A DNA stretch of 64,000 bases, taken from positions 9,300,001-9,364,000 of the forward strand of contig NZ_CP016438.1 in assembly GCF_001685355.1 (NCBI RefSeq), read 5' to 3'. Below the pieces are notes generated by a model that worked only from the letters and a program-made list of their open reading frames with translations, made no database searches and was not told where the DNA came from. This stretch comes from Streptomyces lincolnensis. GTDB lineage: Bacteria > Actinomycetota > Actinomycetes > Streptomycetales > Streptomycetaceae. Each line of letters begins with the position of its first letter. Position 1 is the first letter of the stretch. Of the stretch, positions 1 through 8,978 are shown in pieces. Position numbers and translations under genes: made by a program.

Positions 1-915
1 GCCGTCGCGGGTCGCGGCGATCTCGATGTCCTGGATCATGCCCCGGCCGTGGTGGGTCGCCAGATAGCCCTCCGAGCGGGACTCGGTCCACTTCACCGGC
101 CGCCCGGTCCGGCGCGCGACCGCGAGGGCGATCGCCTCCTCGCCGTAGACCTGGAGCTTGGAGCCGAAGCCGCCGCCCACGTCGGGGGCGATCACCCGCA
201 GCTTGTGCTCGGGCACGCCGGTGACCACGGCGAGCATGACCCTGAGGATGTGCGGGATCTGGGTGGAGGAGTACACCGTGTACTCGTCCGAGGCGGCGAC
301 CGGGACGACGACGACCGCGCGCGGTTCCATGGCGTTGGGGATGAGGCGCTGCTGGTGGTAGCGGCGCTTCACGGTGACGTCGGCGCGCCGGCGGACCGAC
401 GCGAAGTCCTCGCCGGCCCTGAGCGGCCAGTCGTAGCAGCGGTTGGTGCCCTTGTCGGCGTGGACCAGGGGAGCGTTCTCGGCGAGCGCGGCCTCCAGGT
501 CGAGGACCGGGGGCAGGGGCGTGTAGTCGACCTCGACCGCCTCCAGGGCGTCGGCGGCCGCGTACCGGTCGCGGGCCGCCACGACGGCCACCGGATCGCC
601 GGCGTGGCGCACCTCGTCGACGGCGATCGGCGGGTGGTCGGGCAGCACGATGTCCTCGGTCACCGGCCACGCGCAGGGCAGCGAACCCAGACCGCCCGCG
701 AGGTCGGCGCCGCTGAACGCCGCGACCACGCCCGGCCGTTCGAGGGCGGGTGTGACGTCCACCCGGTCGACGCGGGCGTGCGCCATCGGGCTGCGCAGGA
801 TCGCCAGGTGCAGCAGCCCGCCGACACTGATGTTGTCGGTCCAGTTGGTCTGCCCGGTGAGCAGGCGGGCGTCCTCCTTGCGGAGCCGGGCGCGGCCGAT
901 CTCCTGGCCGGTCAT
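1..915 (-). CDS. Molybdenum hydroxylase large subunit (xanthine dehydrogenase/CoxL family), partial
   Basis: Molybdopterin-binding catalytic subunit of a xanthine dehydrogenase, aldehyde oxidase or CO dehydrogenase-type enzyme. Only the N-terminal 305 or so residues are in the window; the gene runs off the left edge. The protein opens [19 protein letters not shown], the usual entry of the family's a/b-hammerhead domain, then RSPMAHAR near residue 45. The Moco-domain motif VGGGFGSK lies at about residues 244-251 (bases 158-184). Its ATG overlaps the stop of the 2Fe-2S subunit gene by the four bases 912-915 (ATGA), so the two are translationally coupled. The substrate cannot be told: the active-site loop lies beyond the edge. 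No FAD (medium) subunit is visible, so it should lie further downstream. Confidence 0.9.
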   Translation of the reverse strand, partial: MTGQEIGRARLRKEDARLLTGQTNWTDNISVGGLLHLAILRSPMAHARVDRVDVTPALERPGVVAAFSGADLAGGLGSLPCAWPVTEDIVLPDHPPIAVDEVRHAGDPVAVVAARDRYAAADALEAVEVDYTPLPPVLDLEAALAENAPLVHADKGTNRCYDWPLRAGEDFASVRRRADVTVKRRYHQQRLIPNAMEPRAVVVVPVAASDEYTVYSSTQIPHILRVMLAVVTGVPEHKLRVIAPDVGGGFGSKLQVYGEEAIALAVARRTGRPVKWTESRSEGYLATHHGRGMIQDIEIAATRDG

Positions 916-1382
916 GTCGTGACCTCCTGTTCGGAGGCGGCCAGGACGGCCCGCACGATGTTCTGGTAGCCGGTGCAGCGGCAGAGGTTGCCCTCCAGGG
1001 CGTGCCGGACCTCGTCGGCGGAGGGGTGCGGGTTCTCGCGCAGCAGATCACGGGCCGCCATGAGCATGCCCGGGGTGCAGTAGCCGCACTGGAGGGCGTG
1101 TCCCTCGTGGAAGGCCCGCTGGAGTCCGGTCCACTGCCCGTCGCGGGCGAGCCCCTGGACGGTGGCCACGTCGCTCCCGTCCGCCTGGACGGCCAGCACC
1201 GAGCAGCTCTTGACGCTCACGCCGTCCAGGTCGACCGTGCAGGCCCCGCAGTTGGAGGTGTCGCAGCCGATCGGGGTGCCGGTCAGACCGAGGCGGTCAC
1301 GCAGGTAGTGGACCAGGAGAAGACGGGGTTCCACCTCGTCCTGGTAGGCCGTACCGTCCACTTTCACCGAGATGCGGGTCAT
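912..1382 (-). CDS. 2Fe-2S electron-transfer subunit of a molybdenum hydroxylase (CoxS type)
   Basis: Small iron-sulfur subunit (156 aa) that carries electrons from the molybdenum centre. The N-terminal ferredoxin-like half has CDTSNCGAC plus a downstream Cys (plant-type 2Fe-2S). The C-terminal helical half has CGYCTPGM and CRCTGYQNI, the second cluster. Length and cysteine spacing match the family. It is the first gene of the minus-strand operon with the molybdopterin subunit, and a good ribosome site (GGGAGG) lies just before the ATG at 1382. It is divergent from the GTPase gene at 1613; the 230-bp gap must hold both promoters. Confidence 0.95.
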   Translation of the reverse strand: MTRISVKVDGTAYQDEVEPRLLLVHYLRDRLGLTGTPIGCDTSNCGACTVDLDGVSVKSCSVLAVQADGSDVATVQGLARDGQWTGLQRAFHEGHALQCGYCTPGMLMAARDLLRENPHPSADEVRHALEGNLCRCTGYQNIVRAVLAASEQEVTT

Positions 1383-1548
1383 GTGCCCTCCCAGGAAACA
1401 CCGGCCGTGATGGGCGTCACTCTAGGACCGGTGCCGGGAAGCGGCGAGGGCCGCCGCATGCCTTTGTTGAGCGTTAATCCGTTGCTGTTGTGGCCGAGGC
1501 TCTGATGCACTGCACGGGACCCGCCGCCCCCAGGTTCCAGGAGAAGCA

Positions 1549-1659
1549 ATGCGCACTGCGTCCTTGTCCGCCCAGGAAGGAATGACCCCCATTTCTAAGG
1601 ACATGACGCTTCGTGCACCTGCTCAACCTCGGGATCCTCGCCCATGTCGACGCCGGTAA
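1549..1659 (+). CDS. Possible 36-aa leader ORF overlapping the GTPase start
   Basis: An ATG at 1549 is preceded by AGGAG (1539-1543) at a 5-base spacing, a better ribosome site than that of the GTPase itself. The frame stays open for 36 codons and stops at TAA 1657-1659, 47 bases inside the GTPase gene. It begins MRTASLSAQEG and resembles nothing I recognise. Its position fits a regulatory upstream ORF: stalled or slow ribosomes here would change access to the GTG at 1613. Leader peptides control tet(M)-type ribosome-protection genes in Firmicutes, so the idea has a family precedent, but it is inference here. Confidence 0.4.
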   Translation: MRTASLSAQEGMTPISKDMTLRAPAQPRDPRPCRRR

Positions 1660-3583
1660 GACCAGCCTGACCGAGCGGCTGCTGCACTCGGTCGGAGTGA
1701 TCGACGAGATCGGCAGCGTCGACGCCGGCGACACGCAGACCGACACCCTCGCGCTGGAGCGCCGGCGCGGCATCACCATCAAGTCCGCCGTCGTCTCCTT
1801 CGCGGTCGACGACGTGACGGTCAACCTCATCGACACCCCCGGCCACCCCGACTTCATCGCCGAGGTGGAGCGGGTGCTCGGCGTCCTCGACGGCGCAGTG
1901 CTGGTCGTCTCGGCCGTCGAGGGCGTCCAGGCGCAGACCCGGGTGCTGATGCGCACCCTGCGCCGCCTGCGCATCCCCACCCTCGTCTTCGTCAACAAGA
2001 TCGACCGCAGGGGCGCGGGGGACGAGCGTGTGCTGCGGGCCCTGTCCGAACGCCTCTGCGCGCCCGTCGTCCCGATGGGCACGACCGACGGGCTCGGCAC
2101 CCGCGAGGCCCGCTTCGTTCCCGGCCCCGGCCCGTCCGCGCTCGACGTCCTCGCCGACCACGACGACGAGCTGCTGTCCCGGTACCTGGAAGGCGGCGTC
2201 CCGGACGACCGGCTCCGCGCCGCCCTCGTCGACCAGACCCGGCGGTGCCTGGTGCACCCGGTGTACTTCGGCTCCGCCGTCACGGGCGCGGGCGTGGCCG
2301 AACTCGTGGCCGGGATCAAGGAGTTGCTGCCCGCGGCGGACGGCGACCCCGAAGGGCTCCTGTCCGGCACGGTGTTCAAGGTCGAGCGCGGCCCGGCGGG
2401 CGAGAAGATCGCCTACGCCCGCGTGTTCTCGGGAGCCCTGCGCATCCGCGACCGGATCCCCTTCGGCGAGCCGCGCGAGGAAGGCAGAGTCACGGCGATC
2501 AGCGTCTTCGACCGGGGTGTGGACACTCGGCAGGACACGGTCCCGGCGGGGCGGATCGCCAAGCTGTGGGGACTGGAGGGCATCAGGATCGGCGACGCCC
2601 TCGGCGAACCCCGCACGGCACACGAGCACCACTTCGCCCCGCCGACCCTCGAAACGGTCGTCGTGCCGGGCCCGGCCACGGACCGCGGAGCCCTCCACCT
2701 CGCCCTCACCCGGCTCGCCGAGCAGGACCCGCTGATCGGCCTGCGTCACGACGAGGTACGCCAGGAGACCTCCGTCTCCCTCTACGGCGAGGTCCAGAAG
2801 GAGGTCATCGAGGCCACGCTCGCCGACGAGTTCGGCCTCGACGTCACCTTCCGCGAGACCACGCCCCTGTGCGTCGAACGCCCGGACGGTACGGGCGAGG
2901 CGGCCGAGTTCAACAAGCGGGGCGAGAACCCGTTCCTCGCGACCGTCGGCCTGCGCGTCGACCCGGCGCCGGTGGGTTCGGGGGTGGGCTTCCGGCTGGA
3001 GGTGGAGCTCGGCTCCATGCCGTACGCCTTCTTCAAGGCCGTCGAGGACACCGTGCGCGACACCCTCACCCAGGGCCTGCACGGCTGGCAGGTCACCGAC
3101 TGCACGGTCACCATGACCCGTTGCGGCTACTCGCCCCGCCAGAGCCACGCCCACCAGGGCTTCGACAAGAGCATGTCCAGCACCGGCGCCGACTTCCGCG
3201 GACTGACCCCGCTGGTCCTCGTCGAGGCGCTGCGCCGGGCGGGCACGCGGGTGCACGAGCCGATGCACCGCTTCCGCCTGGAGGCCCCGGCGGACACGCT
3301 CGGCGCCCTGCTGCCGGTGCTGGCCGCGCTGCGGGCGATACCGCGGACGACCGTGACACGCGGCGACACCGGCGTACTGGAGGGTGTCGTTCCGGCAGAA
3401 CGGGTACATGAACTGGAGCAGCGGCTTCCGGGTCTGACCCGGGGCGAGGGAGAACTGGAGAGCGCGTTCGACCACTATGCGCCGGTCACCCGGGGAATCG
3501 TGCCACGCCGGCCGCGTACCGATCACAACCCGCTGGAGCGCAAGGAGTACCTGCTCAACGTGACGCGACGGGTGGGAAGTTGA
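1613..3583 (+). CDS. Ribosomal protection GTPase, Otr(A)/Tet(M)-like
   Basis: EF-G-like translational GTPase of 656 aa, the length of Streptomyces Otr(A). G1 AHVDAGKT is at residues 10-17, then RGITIKSAV (switch region), DTPGHPDF (G3) and NKID (G4). EF-G-like domains II to V follow; LYGEVQKE and the C-terminal FRGLTPLVL block are shared with Otr(A). Such proteins displace tetracycline from the ribosomal A site and restore elongation. Start: the in-frame TGA at 1604-1606 leaves GTG 1613 as the first possible start, with AAGGA at 1597-1601. No tetracycline biosynthesis gene is near, so it may be a housekeeping-type resistance gene or serve another ribosome stress. Confidence 0.9.
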   Translation: MHLLNLGILAHVDAGKTSLTERLLHSVGVIDEIGSVDAGDTQTDTLALERRRGITIKSAVVSFAVDDVTVNLIDTPGHPDFIAEVERVLGVLDGAVLVVSAVEGVQAQTRVLMRTLRRLRIPTLVFVNKIDRRGAGDERVLRALSERLCAPVVPMGTTDGLGTREARFVPGPGPSALDVLADHDDELLSRYLEGGVPDDRLRAALVDQTRRCLVHPVYFGSAVTGAGVAELVAGIKELLPAADGDPEGLLSGTVFKVERGPAGEKIAYARVFSGALRIRDRIPFGEPREEGRVTAISVFDRGVDTRQDTVPAGRIAKLWGLEGIRIGDALGEPRTAHEHHFAPPTLETVVVPGPATDRGALHLALTRLAEQDPLIGLRHDEVRQETSVSLYGEVQKEVIEATLADEFGLDVTFRETTPLCVERPDGTGEAAEFNKRGENPFLATVGLRVDPAPVGSGVGFRLEVELGSMPYAFFKAVEDTVRDTLTQGLHGWQVTDCTVTMTRCGYSPRQSHAHQGFDKSMSSTGADFRGLTPLVLVEALRRAGTRVHEPMHRFRLEAPADTLGALLPVLAALRAIPRTTVTRGDTGVLEGVVPAERVHELEQRLPGLTRGEGELESAFDHYAPVTRGIVPRRPRTDHNPLERKEYLLNVTRRVGS

Positions 3584-3610
3584 CCTTTCGGGCCGGAAGG
3601 TGAAACTTAC

Positions 3611-3634
3611 TCAACAGTCAGACACTGTTGACTG
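3611..3634 (+). promoter_or_regulatory. Overlapping dyads upstream of the GH5 gene, candidate operator
   Basis: Two interlocked perfect inverted repeats: TCAACAGT (3611-3618) with ACTGTTGA (3624-3631), and CAGTCA (3615-3620) with TGACTG (3629-3634). They lie 24-47 bases before the likely ATG of the hydrolase, between two convergence-free plus-strand genes, and look like a repressor site. The protein that binds is unknown. Confidence 0.5.
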
Positions 3635-3657
3635 TGTACCGAAATCACCGGACTGTA

Positions 3658-5517
3658 ATGGACATGCCGAATATACGCGCGCGTTTGCTCGTAGTTCTGG
3701 TGATCCTCTGCGGATTCCTGACGGTATCGGGTGTACGACCCGTCACCGCCCAAGCCCTCCCCGACTTCCTCTGGTTCGACGACACCCCGATCACCGTGCA
3801 GGACGGCAGATTCACCGACGGCCAGGGCCGCGAGGTCGTGCTGCGCGGCTACAACGTCTCCGGCGAGACCAAGCTGGCCGAGAACAAGGGCCTGCCCTTC
3901 GCCTCCGTCGCCGACGCGAAGAAGTCCGCGACCGCACTGCGCGCCCTCGGCGGCGGCAACTCCGTCCGCTTCCTGCTCTCCTGGGCCTACGCCGAACCCG
4001 TGCGCGGACAGGTGGACACCGCCTACCTGTCCGCCGCCACTGCCCAGATGCGGGCCTTCCTCGACGCCGGCATCCGCGTCTACCCCGACTTCCACCAGGA
4101 CCTCTACTCCCGGCACCTTTTCGACCCGGACAGCTGGTACACCGGCGACGGCGCCCCCAAGTGGGCCGTGGACCTCGGCAACTACCCGGACGAGTCCTGC
4201 GGGATCTGCTTCCTGTGGGGGCAGAACATCACCCAGAACGGCGCGGTGAAGGCAGCCCAGCACGACTTCTGGCACAACGCCCACGGCCTCCAGGACTCCT
4301 TCCTCGCCATGGCCCAGCAGACCATGGCGTACGTCCGGCAGAACCTGACGGCCGACCAGTTCGAGGGCGTCATCGGCTTCGATCCCTACAACGAGCCGTA
4401 CGCCGGAAGCTACGACTCGGGCCAGAACAGCCGCACCTGGGAACGTGACCTGTTGTGGCCCTTCTACGTGAAGTTCCGCGCCCGCATGGACGCCGCCGGC
4501 TGGCAGGACAAGCCCGCCTTCGTCGAGCCGAACCTCTTCTGGAACGGCAACGTCAGCAAGGAGGAGGGCGGCCTCCTGGACGCGAACGCCCTCGGCTCCC
4601 GCTACGTCTTCAACACCCACTTCTACGACCAGAAGGCCATCTCCGGCATCCTCATGTGGGGCAACGCCTCGGACGGCCAGTACGTGACCGACTTCGGCAC
4701 GGTCCGCGACCGGGCCGCGGCGCTCGGCACCACGGGCATCGTCAGCGAGTTCGGCCACCCCCTGAACGGCTCCACCGCCGGCAAGGCGCCGACCGTGCTG
4801 AAGGCCATGTACCAGGCCCTGGACTCCCGGGTGAAGGGCGCCAACTGGTGGACCACGCCCGCTTCTTCGGGCCCGGTCCTGTCCGGCTCGCAGTGGCAGT
4901 GGGACATCTACCACGGCCGCCACCACGAGCTGATGAACGGCAACCCCGACAAGGTGCTCACCGAGGCCGACGCCTGGAACGACGAGGACCTCTCCGCCGT
5001 ACACCTCGACAACTCCGGGAAGGCCGTGCTGCGCCAGGACGCCCGGCTCCTGGACCGGATCTACCCGAGCGCCACCGCCGGCACGACGGCCGCCTTCACC
5101 TACGAGGACCGCTCCCGCGACGGCTCCACGACCCTGACCTGGAACCCGGTCCCCAGCTCCCTGCCCAACGTGTCCCGCCTGGTGGGCACCGGACAGTACG
5201 GCCTGCTGGCATGGCGCTCCGACGGCACCTCGGCACCCACCGAACTGCACCTGCCGGCGTCCTTCCCGACCGCGACCACCACGGTGGTCTCCGACCTCGG
5301 TACCTCCTACGGCCCGCCCGCGTACACCCGCACCACCCCGATCGCGGCAGCCCCCGAACCGGGCGGCACCGGAAGCCGCCGCCTGCTGCTCACCGCCCCC
5401 GACAACGGCGTCCTGCACTACGCCCTGGTCGCCAACGGCACGACGAACCCCTCCCCGACCCTGCTGAACGCGGCCCGCTCCGAACTGTCCGCCTGGGCTG
5501 CCCAGGAGTTCAACTGA
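3658..5517 (+). CDS. Secreted GH5 glycoside hydrolase, endoglycosylceramidase-like
   Basis: Secreted glycosidase of about 619 aa, probably of the GH5 endoglycosylceramidase branch that cuts oligosaccharides from glycosphingolipids. A Sec signal peptide is clear: MPNIRARLLVVLVILCGF, with a cut near VTAQA. The catalytic domain has DPYNEP (acid/base Glu near residue 246) and GIVSEFGHP (nucleophile Glu near residue 364), plus an early VLRGYN strand. The last 120 residues form a C-terminal beta domain. A TTG at 3628 in the same frame would put the signal peptide 12 residues in; ATG 3658 or 3664 fits better. Substrate is inferred from family resemblance only. Confidence 0.85.
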   Translation: MDMPNIRARLLVVLVILCGFLTVSGVRPVTAQALPDFLWFDDTPITVQDGRFTDGQGREVVLRGYNVSGETKLAENKGLPFASVADAKKSATALRALGGGNSVRFLLSWAYAEPVRGQVDTAYLSAATAQMRAFLDAGIRVYPDFHQDLYSRHLFDPDSWYTGDGAPKWAVDLGNYPDESCGICFLWGQNITQNGAVKAAQHDFWHNAHGLQDSFLAMAQQTMAYVRQNLTADQFEGVIGFDPYNEPYAGSYDSGQNSRTWERDLLWPFYVKFRARMDAAGWQDKPAFVEPNLFWNGNVSKEEGGLLDANALGSRYVFNTHFYDQKAISGILMWGNASDGQYVTDFGTVRDRAAALGTTGIVSEFGHPLNGSTAGKAPTVLKAMYQALDSRVKGANWWTTPASSGPVLSGSQWQWDIYHGRHHELMNGNPDKVLTEADAWNDEDLSAVHLDNSGKAVLRQDARLLDRIYPSATAGTTAAFTYEDRSRDGSTTLTWNPVPSSLPNVSRLVGTGQYGLLAWRSDGTSAPTELHLPASFPTATTTVVSDLGTSYGPPAYTRTTPIAAAPEPGGTGSRRLLLTAPDNGVLHYALVANGTTNPSPTLLNAARSELSAWAAQEFN

Positions 5518-5524
5518 GGGCCGC

Positions 5525-5555
5525 TTGACCCTCCCCTTACGTCAGGGTTGAAGCT
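5525..5555 (+). promoter_or_regulatory. MerR-type promoter/operator
   Basis: TTGACC (5525-5530) is followed by a long, about 19-base spacer holding an imperfect dyad (ACCCT with AGGGT), then the GAAGCT area at 5550-5555 as -10. Overlong spacers with an internal dyad are the mark of promoters activated by MerR-family proteins through DNA distortion. It sits directly before the MerR gene at 5580, so autoregulation of the regulator-glycosyltransferase operon is likely. Confidence 0.6.
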
Positions 5556-5579
5556 TGACCCCGACGAAAGGGCAGGTGA

Positions 5580-6446
5580 ATGAGGTACTCCGTGAGGCAG
5601 GTCGCGTCCTTCGCCGCAGTGACGGTGCGCACGCTGCACCACTACGACAAGGCCGGCCTGCTCACACCGAGCGCCCGCAGCCGGGCCGGATACCGGCTCT
5701 ACGACGAGTCGGACCTGGCCCGGCTCCAGCAGATCCTCTTCTACCGCGAACTCGGCTTCTCCCTCGACGAGATCACCACCATCCTGGAGGACCCGCAGGC
5801 CAACGCGCTCGACCGGCTCCGGGCCCGGCAACGGCAGTTGGCCGAGGAGATCACCCGGCTCCAGCGGCTCGCCGAGGTCGCCGAGCGGGCCATCGAGGTG
5901 CAGCAGACCGGGGTGTCCCTGGCGCCCGAGGAGCGCTTCGAGGTCTTCGGCGAGATCCGCTTCGACCTCAGCTACGCCACCGAGCGGCAGCTGAAGTGGG
6001 CCGACTCGGCGGGACAGCGCGAGGCGATGGCACGCGCGGCCGCCCACAGCAAGGAGGACTGGCGGCGGCTGATGGCCGAGGCCGCCGCCTGGCGCGCACG
6101 GCTCCTGGAGGCCCACGACGCGGGGGAGCCCAGCGACGGGGCCCGGGCCATGGATCTCGCCGAGGAACACCGGCGGCACATCACCCGCTGGTTCACCTCC
6201 TGCCCGCCGGACATGCACCGGCGCATCGCGGACGACTTCGTCGCCGACCCGCGTGCCTTCGCCCTTGTCGTCCCGCCCTCGCAACAGCGGCCGGAACTCG
6301 CCGCCTACCTGGGCAAGGCCGTGCACGCCAACGCGTCCCGGACCGAGACCGGCGCGGCCCGGGATGTCCCGGAGGCGCAGGACTCACAGGTCCCGCAGGA
6401 CTTGCAGCACTCGTACGACTCGCAGGACTCGCAGGAGGAGAGATGA
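5580..6446 (+). CDS. MerR-family regulator with TipAS-like drug-binding domain
   Basis: Transcription activator of 288 aa. Residues 1-70 are the winged-helix MerR head (YSVRQVASFAAVTVRTLHHYDKAGLL, split here by its HTH), followed by a dimerisation helix rich in Arg, Gln and Glu at about 75-110. A helical TipAS-type effector domain follows (about 115-255), the fold that binds thiopeptides and other antibiotics in TipA. The tail is low-complexity and rich in Gln, Asp and Ser, with a QDSQ repeat. Its stop overlaps the ATG of the glycosyltransferase by 4 bases, so it likely senses a compound that this enzyme modifies. The ligand is unknown. Confidence 0.85.
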   Translation: MRYSVRQVASFAAVTVRTLHHYDKAGLLTPSARSRAGYRLYDESDLARLQQILFYRELGFSLDEITTILEDPQANALDRLRARQRQLAEEITRLQRLAEVAERAIEVQQTGVSLAPEERFEVFGEIRFDLSYATERQLKWADSAGQREAMARAAAHSKEDWRRLMAEAAAWRARLLEAHDAGEPSDGARAMDLAEEHRRHITRWFTSCPPDMHRRIADDFVADPRAFALVVPPSQQRPELAAYLGKAVHANASRTETGAARDVPEAQDSQVPQDLQHSYDSQDSQEER

Positions 6447-7657
6447 GGATCCTGATCGCCGCGGCCGGTTCCCGCGGTGACGTCGCGCCCTACACGGGAC
6501 TGGGCGCCGCACTGAGCCGGGCCGGCCACGAGGTCGCCCTCGCCACGACCGACACCTTCGCGCCGTTGGCCCGCGAGGCGGGACTGGAGTTCCGCAGCCT
6601 GCCCTCCCGGCCGCCGGGTGAGCGGGGCGGCGCGGCGAACAAGCGGGAGCTCATGCGGACCGCGGCGGCGTTCGTCACCGACCTCGGGCGCGGATTCGCC
6701 GACGCCGTGGCCCGGGGCACCGACCTGCTCCTGCTGTCGGCCACCACGGCGCAGCTCGGCTGGCACCTGGCCGAGGCCACGGGTGTCCCGGCCATCGGCG
6801 CCTACCTCCAGCCCACGGCACCGACCGGAGACTTCCCGCCCGTCGTCACCGGCGCCCGCTCCCTGGGGCCCCTCGGCAACCGGACGGCCGGGCGCCTCGC
6901 CCTGCGTATGGCCGACCGCGTCTACGCCCGGGCGGTCGCCGAACTCCGCCGAGACCTGGGCCTTCCCCCGCTCGCCCCGCACCGGATGCGTCGCCGCCGG
7001 GAACGCGCCGACTGGCCCGTCCTGCACGGCTTCAGCACGGCTCTGGTGCCGCGCCCCTCCGACTGGCGGCCCGGCCTGGAGATCGTCGGCCCCTGGTGGC
7101 CGTACGACGACCCGGACCGCAAGCTGCCCACGGAGCTGGAGGACTTCCTCGCGGCCGGTCCCAGGCCGGTGTTCATCGGGTTCGGCAGCATGGCGGCCGG
7201 CGAGGGGGAGCGGCTGAGCGAGATCGCCGTACGGGCGCTGAGGCGGGCCGGTCTGCGGGGCATCCTCCAGACCGGCAGCGCGGGACTCACCGCCGACGGC
7301 GACGACGTCCTGACCGTCGGGGACCTGCCGCACGCGCTGCTGTTCCCGCGGGTCGTCGCCGTCGTCCACCACGCCGGGGCGGGCACCACGGCGGCCGGAC
7401 TGCGGGCGGGGGTACCCGCGGTGCCGGTACCGGTGACGGCGGACCAGCCGTTCTGGGCCGGGCGGCTCGCCGCGCTCGGCGCCGCCACCGGGCCGATCCC
7501 CTTCCCCTCGCTCACCGCCGAACGGCTCGCCGGCGCCCTCGACCTGATCGTGCGTCAGCAGGCGTACACCCGCGCCGCCTCGGCCGCCGCGCGCCATCTG
7601 GCGGCCGAGGACGGAGCGGGTGAGGCCGTCAAGGCCGTGGCCCGACTGGCGGGTTGA
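6443..7657 (+). CDS. UGT-type (GT1/MGT) glycosyltransferase
   Basis: Nucleotide-sugar dependent glycosyltransferase of 404 aa, GT-B fold. The N-terminal acceptor half begins MRILIAAAGSRGDVAPY. The C-terminal donor half has FIGFGSMAA, then HHAGAGTTAAGLRAGVPAV and ADQPFWAGRLA, the UDP-sugar binding block of sterol, macrolide and glycopeptide glycosyltransferases. It is translationally coupled (ATGA) to the MerR/TipAS gene, which suggests drug-induced glycosylation of a toxic small molecule. A paralog with the same architecture lies at 9809-11068. Acceptor and donor cannot be named from sequence. Confidence 0.9.
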   Translation: MRILIAAAGSRGDVAPYTGLGAALSRAGHEVALATTDTFAPLAREAGLEFRSLPSRPPGERGGAANKRELMRTAAAFVTDLGRGFADAVARGTDLLLLSATTAQLGWHLAEATGVPAIGAYLQPTAPTGDFPPVVTGARSLGPLGNRTAGRLALRMADRVYARAVAELRRDLGLPPLAPHRMRRRRERADWPVLHGFSTALVPRPSDWRPGLEIVGPWWPYDDPDRKLPTELEDFLAAGPRPVFIGFGSMAAGEGERLSEIAVRALRRAGLRGILQTGSAGLTADGDDVLTVGDLPHALLFPRVVAVVHHAGAGTTAAGLRAGVPAVPVPVTADQPFWAGRLAALGAATGPIPFPSLTAERLAGALDLIVRQQAYTRAASAAARHLAAEDGAGEAVKAVARLAG

Positions 7658-7660
7658 GCC

Positions 7661-8917
7661 TCAGGAGGCGGGGGCGGTCCAGTTGGCCGTGACATTGCCC
7701 AGGCGCACGCGCTGCGGGTGGTCGCCCACCGGTACGGACACGGTCTTGCGGCCGGTGGCGAAGTCGATCGCCGTCACCTGGTCGGCACCGCTTTCGGAGA
7801 CGACACAGCTCCTGCCGTCCCCGCTGACCGTGGCCCAGTAGGGCTTGGCGACGGGGACGAGCGGGCCCTCCTGGAGGGTGGCGCGGTCCACGACGGTCGC
7901 GTAGTCGTCCATCGTGCCCGCGACGCACAGCTTGGTGCCGTCCGGCTTCATCGAGATGCCGTGGTGGCGCGAGTCGTTGACGAACGTGGTGCGGTCGTCG
8001 CTGGTCGCCGGGTTCTTCGGCAGGGTCTTCGTCCGGACGATCTTGTCGGTGGCGAGGTCGTACTCGAAGAAGCCGTTGAAGAACGACACCTGGAAGTACA
8101 GCTTGGACTCGTCCGGCGAGAACACGGCCGGCCGCACCGCGTCCGAGTGGTCCGTGAGGCCGATCGCGTTCAGCTTCTCCCGCATGTCGATGACCTTGAC
8201 CTGCTTGAACGTGGTCGCGTCGGCGACGGTGATGCGCCGGTCGCCCTTCGTCCAGTCCAGCCACGGGGCGTCGGTCTGGGTGTTCACGTCGCCGATCGCC
8301 ATGTTGTAGATGTACTTGCCGTCCTGGCTGAAGATGTTCTCGTGCGGCTTGTCACCCGTGGCGAACGAACCGAGCTGCTTGCCCGTCTGGATGTCCAGCA
8401 CGTGCACGGTGTTGCCGGTGGAGGCCGACACCGCCACCCGCTTGCCGTCGGGGGAGACGGCCATGTGGTCGGCGCGGTAGCCGGACACCGCGAAACGCCA
8501 GTTGATCTTCCCGGTGGCGAGATCGATCGAGACGACGTCGGCGAAACTCGGCCGTGAGACCACCACCGAGGTGCCGTCCGGGGTGGAGTACATGTCGTCG
8601 ACGAACTGGTCGTGACCCTCGCCCACGCTGTTGCGGATGGTCATGAAGGCGATCCAGCGGATCGGATCGGCGTTGATCTCCGCCATCCGCTGGGCCTTGT
8701 CGGGGATCACGTTGATCCGGCCGATCTTCGCGAAGTCGCCGCCGGACTTGATGACGTCGGCGGTGCCGTCCCAGTTGTTGCCCACGAACATCACCTCGCG
8801 CAGGGCGGCGGCCGAGGTGTCCGGGGCGGCGGTGGCGGCCGTCGCGGGGACGGTGACGGTGAGCACGAGGGCGGCGGCGGCAACGGCGCGAAGGTGCCTC
8901 GGTCCGAAAGCGGGCAT
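7661..8917 (-). CDS. Secreted YVTN-type beta-propeller protein
   Basis: Exported beta-propeller of 418 aa. The signal peptide is MPAFGPRHLRAVAAAALV with a cut around AATAAP. Repeated blades show the pattern SPDGKRVAVS, and the like, followed by a hydrophobic strand (for example SQDGKYIYNMAIG and KPDGTKLCVAG), as in YncE/YVTN proteins. Start ATG 8917 has AAAGGAGAG; an upstream in-frame ATG at 8965 would hide the signal peptide. It is divergent from the TetR gene at 9112. Propellers like this bind partners or cofactors; no catalytic residues can be named. Confidence 0.85.
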   Translation of the reverse strand: MPAFGPRHLRAVAAAALVLTVTVPATAATAAPDTSAAALREVMFVGNNWDGTADVIKSGGDFAKIGRINVIPDKAQRMAEINADPIRWIAFMTIRNSVGEGHDQFVDDMYSTPDGTSVVVSRPSFADVVSIDLATGKINWRFAVSGYRADHMAVSPDGKRVAVSASTGNTVHVLDIQTGKQLGSFATGDKPHENIFSQDGKYIYNMAIGDVNTQTDAPWLDWTKGDRRITVADATTFKQVKVIDMREKLNAIGLTDHSDAVRPAVFSPDESKLYFQVSFFNGFFEYDLATDKIVRTKTLPKNPATSDDRTTFVNDSRHHGISMKPDGTKLCVAGTMDDYATVVDRATLQEGPLVPVAKPYWATVSGDGRSCVVSESGADQVTAIDFATGRKTVSVPVGDHPQRVRLGNVTANWTAPAS

Positions 8918-8978
8918 GACTGCGCTCTCCTTTGGAGATGGCGGCTCTTGAGTGGGGCATGCCAAAGCAGGCGGCAGA

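Noticed and set aside
1595..3526. A 643-aa open frame antisense to the GTPase gene
   Set aside because: It is a high-GC mirror frame, with no ribosome site and residue composition (Arg, Gly, Val-rich) of a shadow; the plus strand shows all GTPase motifs.
3628..3657. TTG 3628 as start of the GH5 hydrolase
   Set aside because: It would place 10-12 polar residues before the signal peptide and its codons lie within the dyad block; ATG 3658 or 3664 is the normal secreted start.
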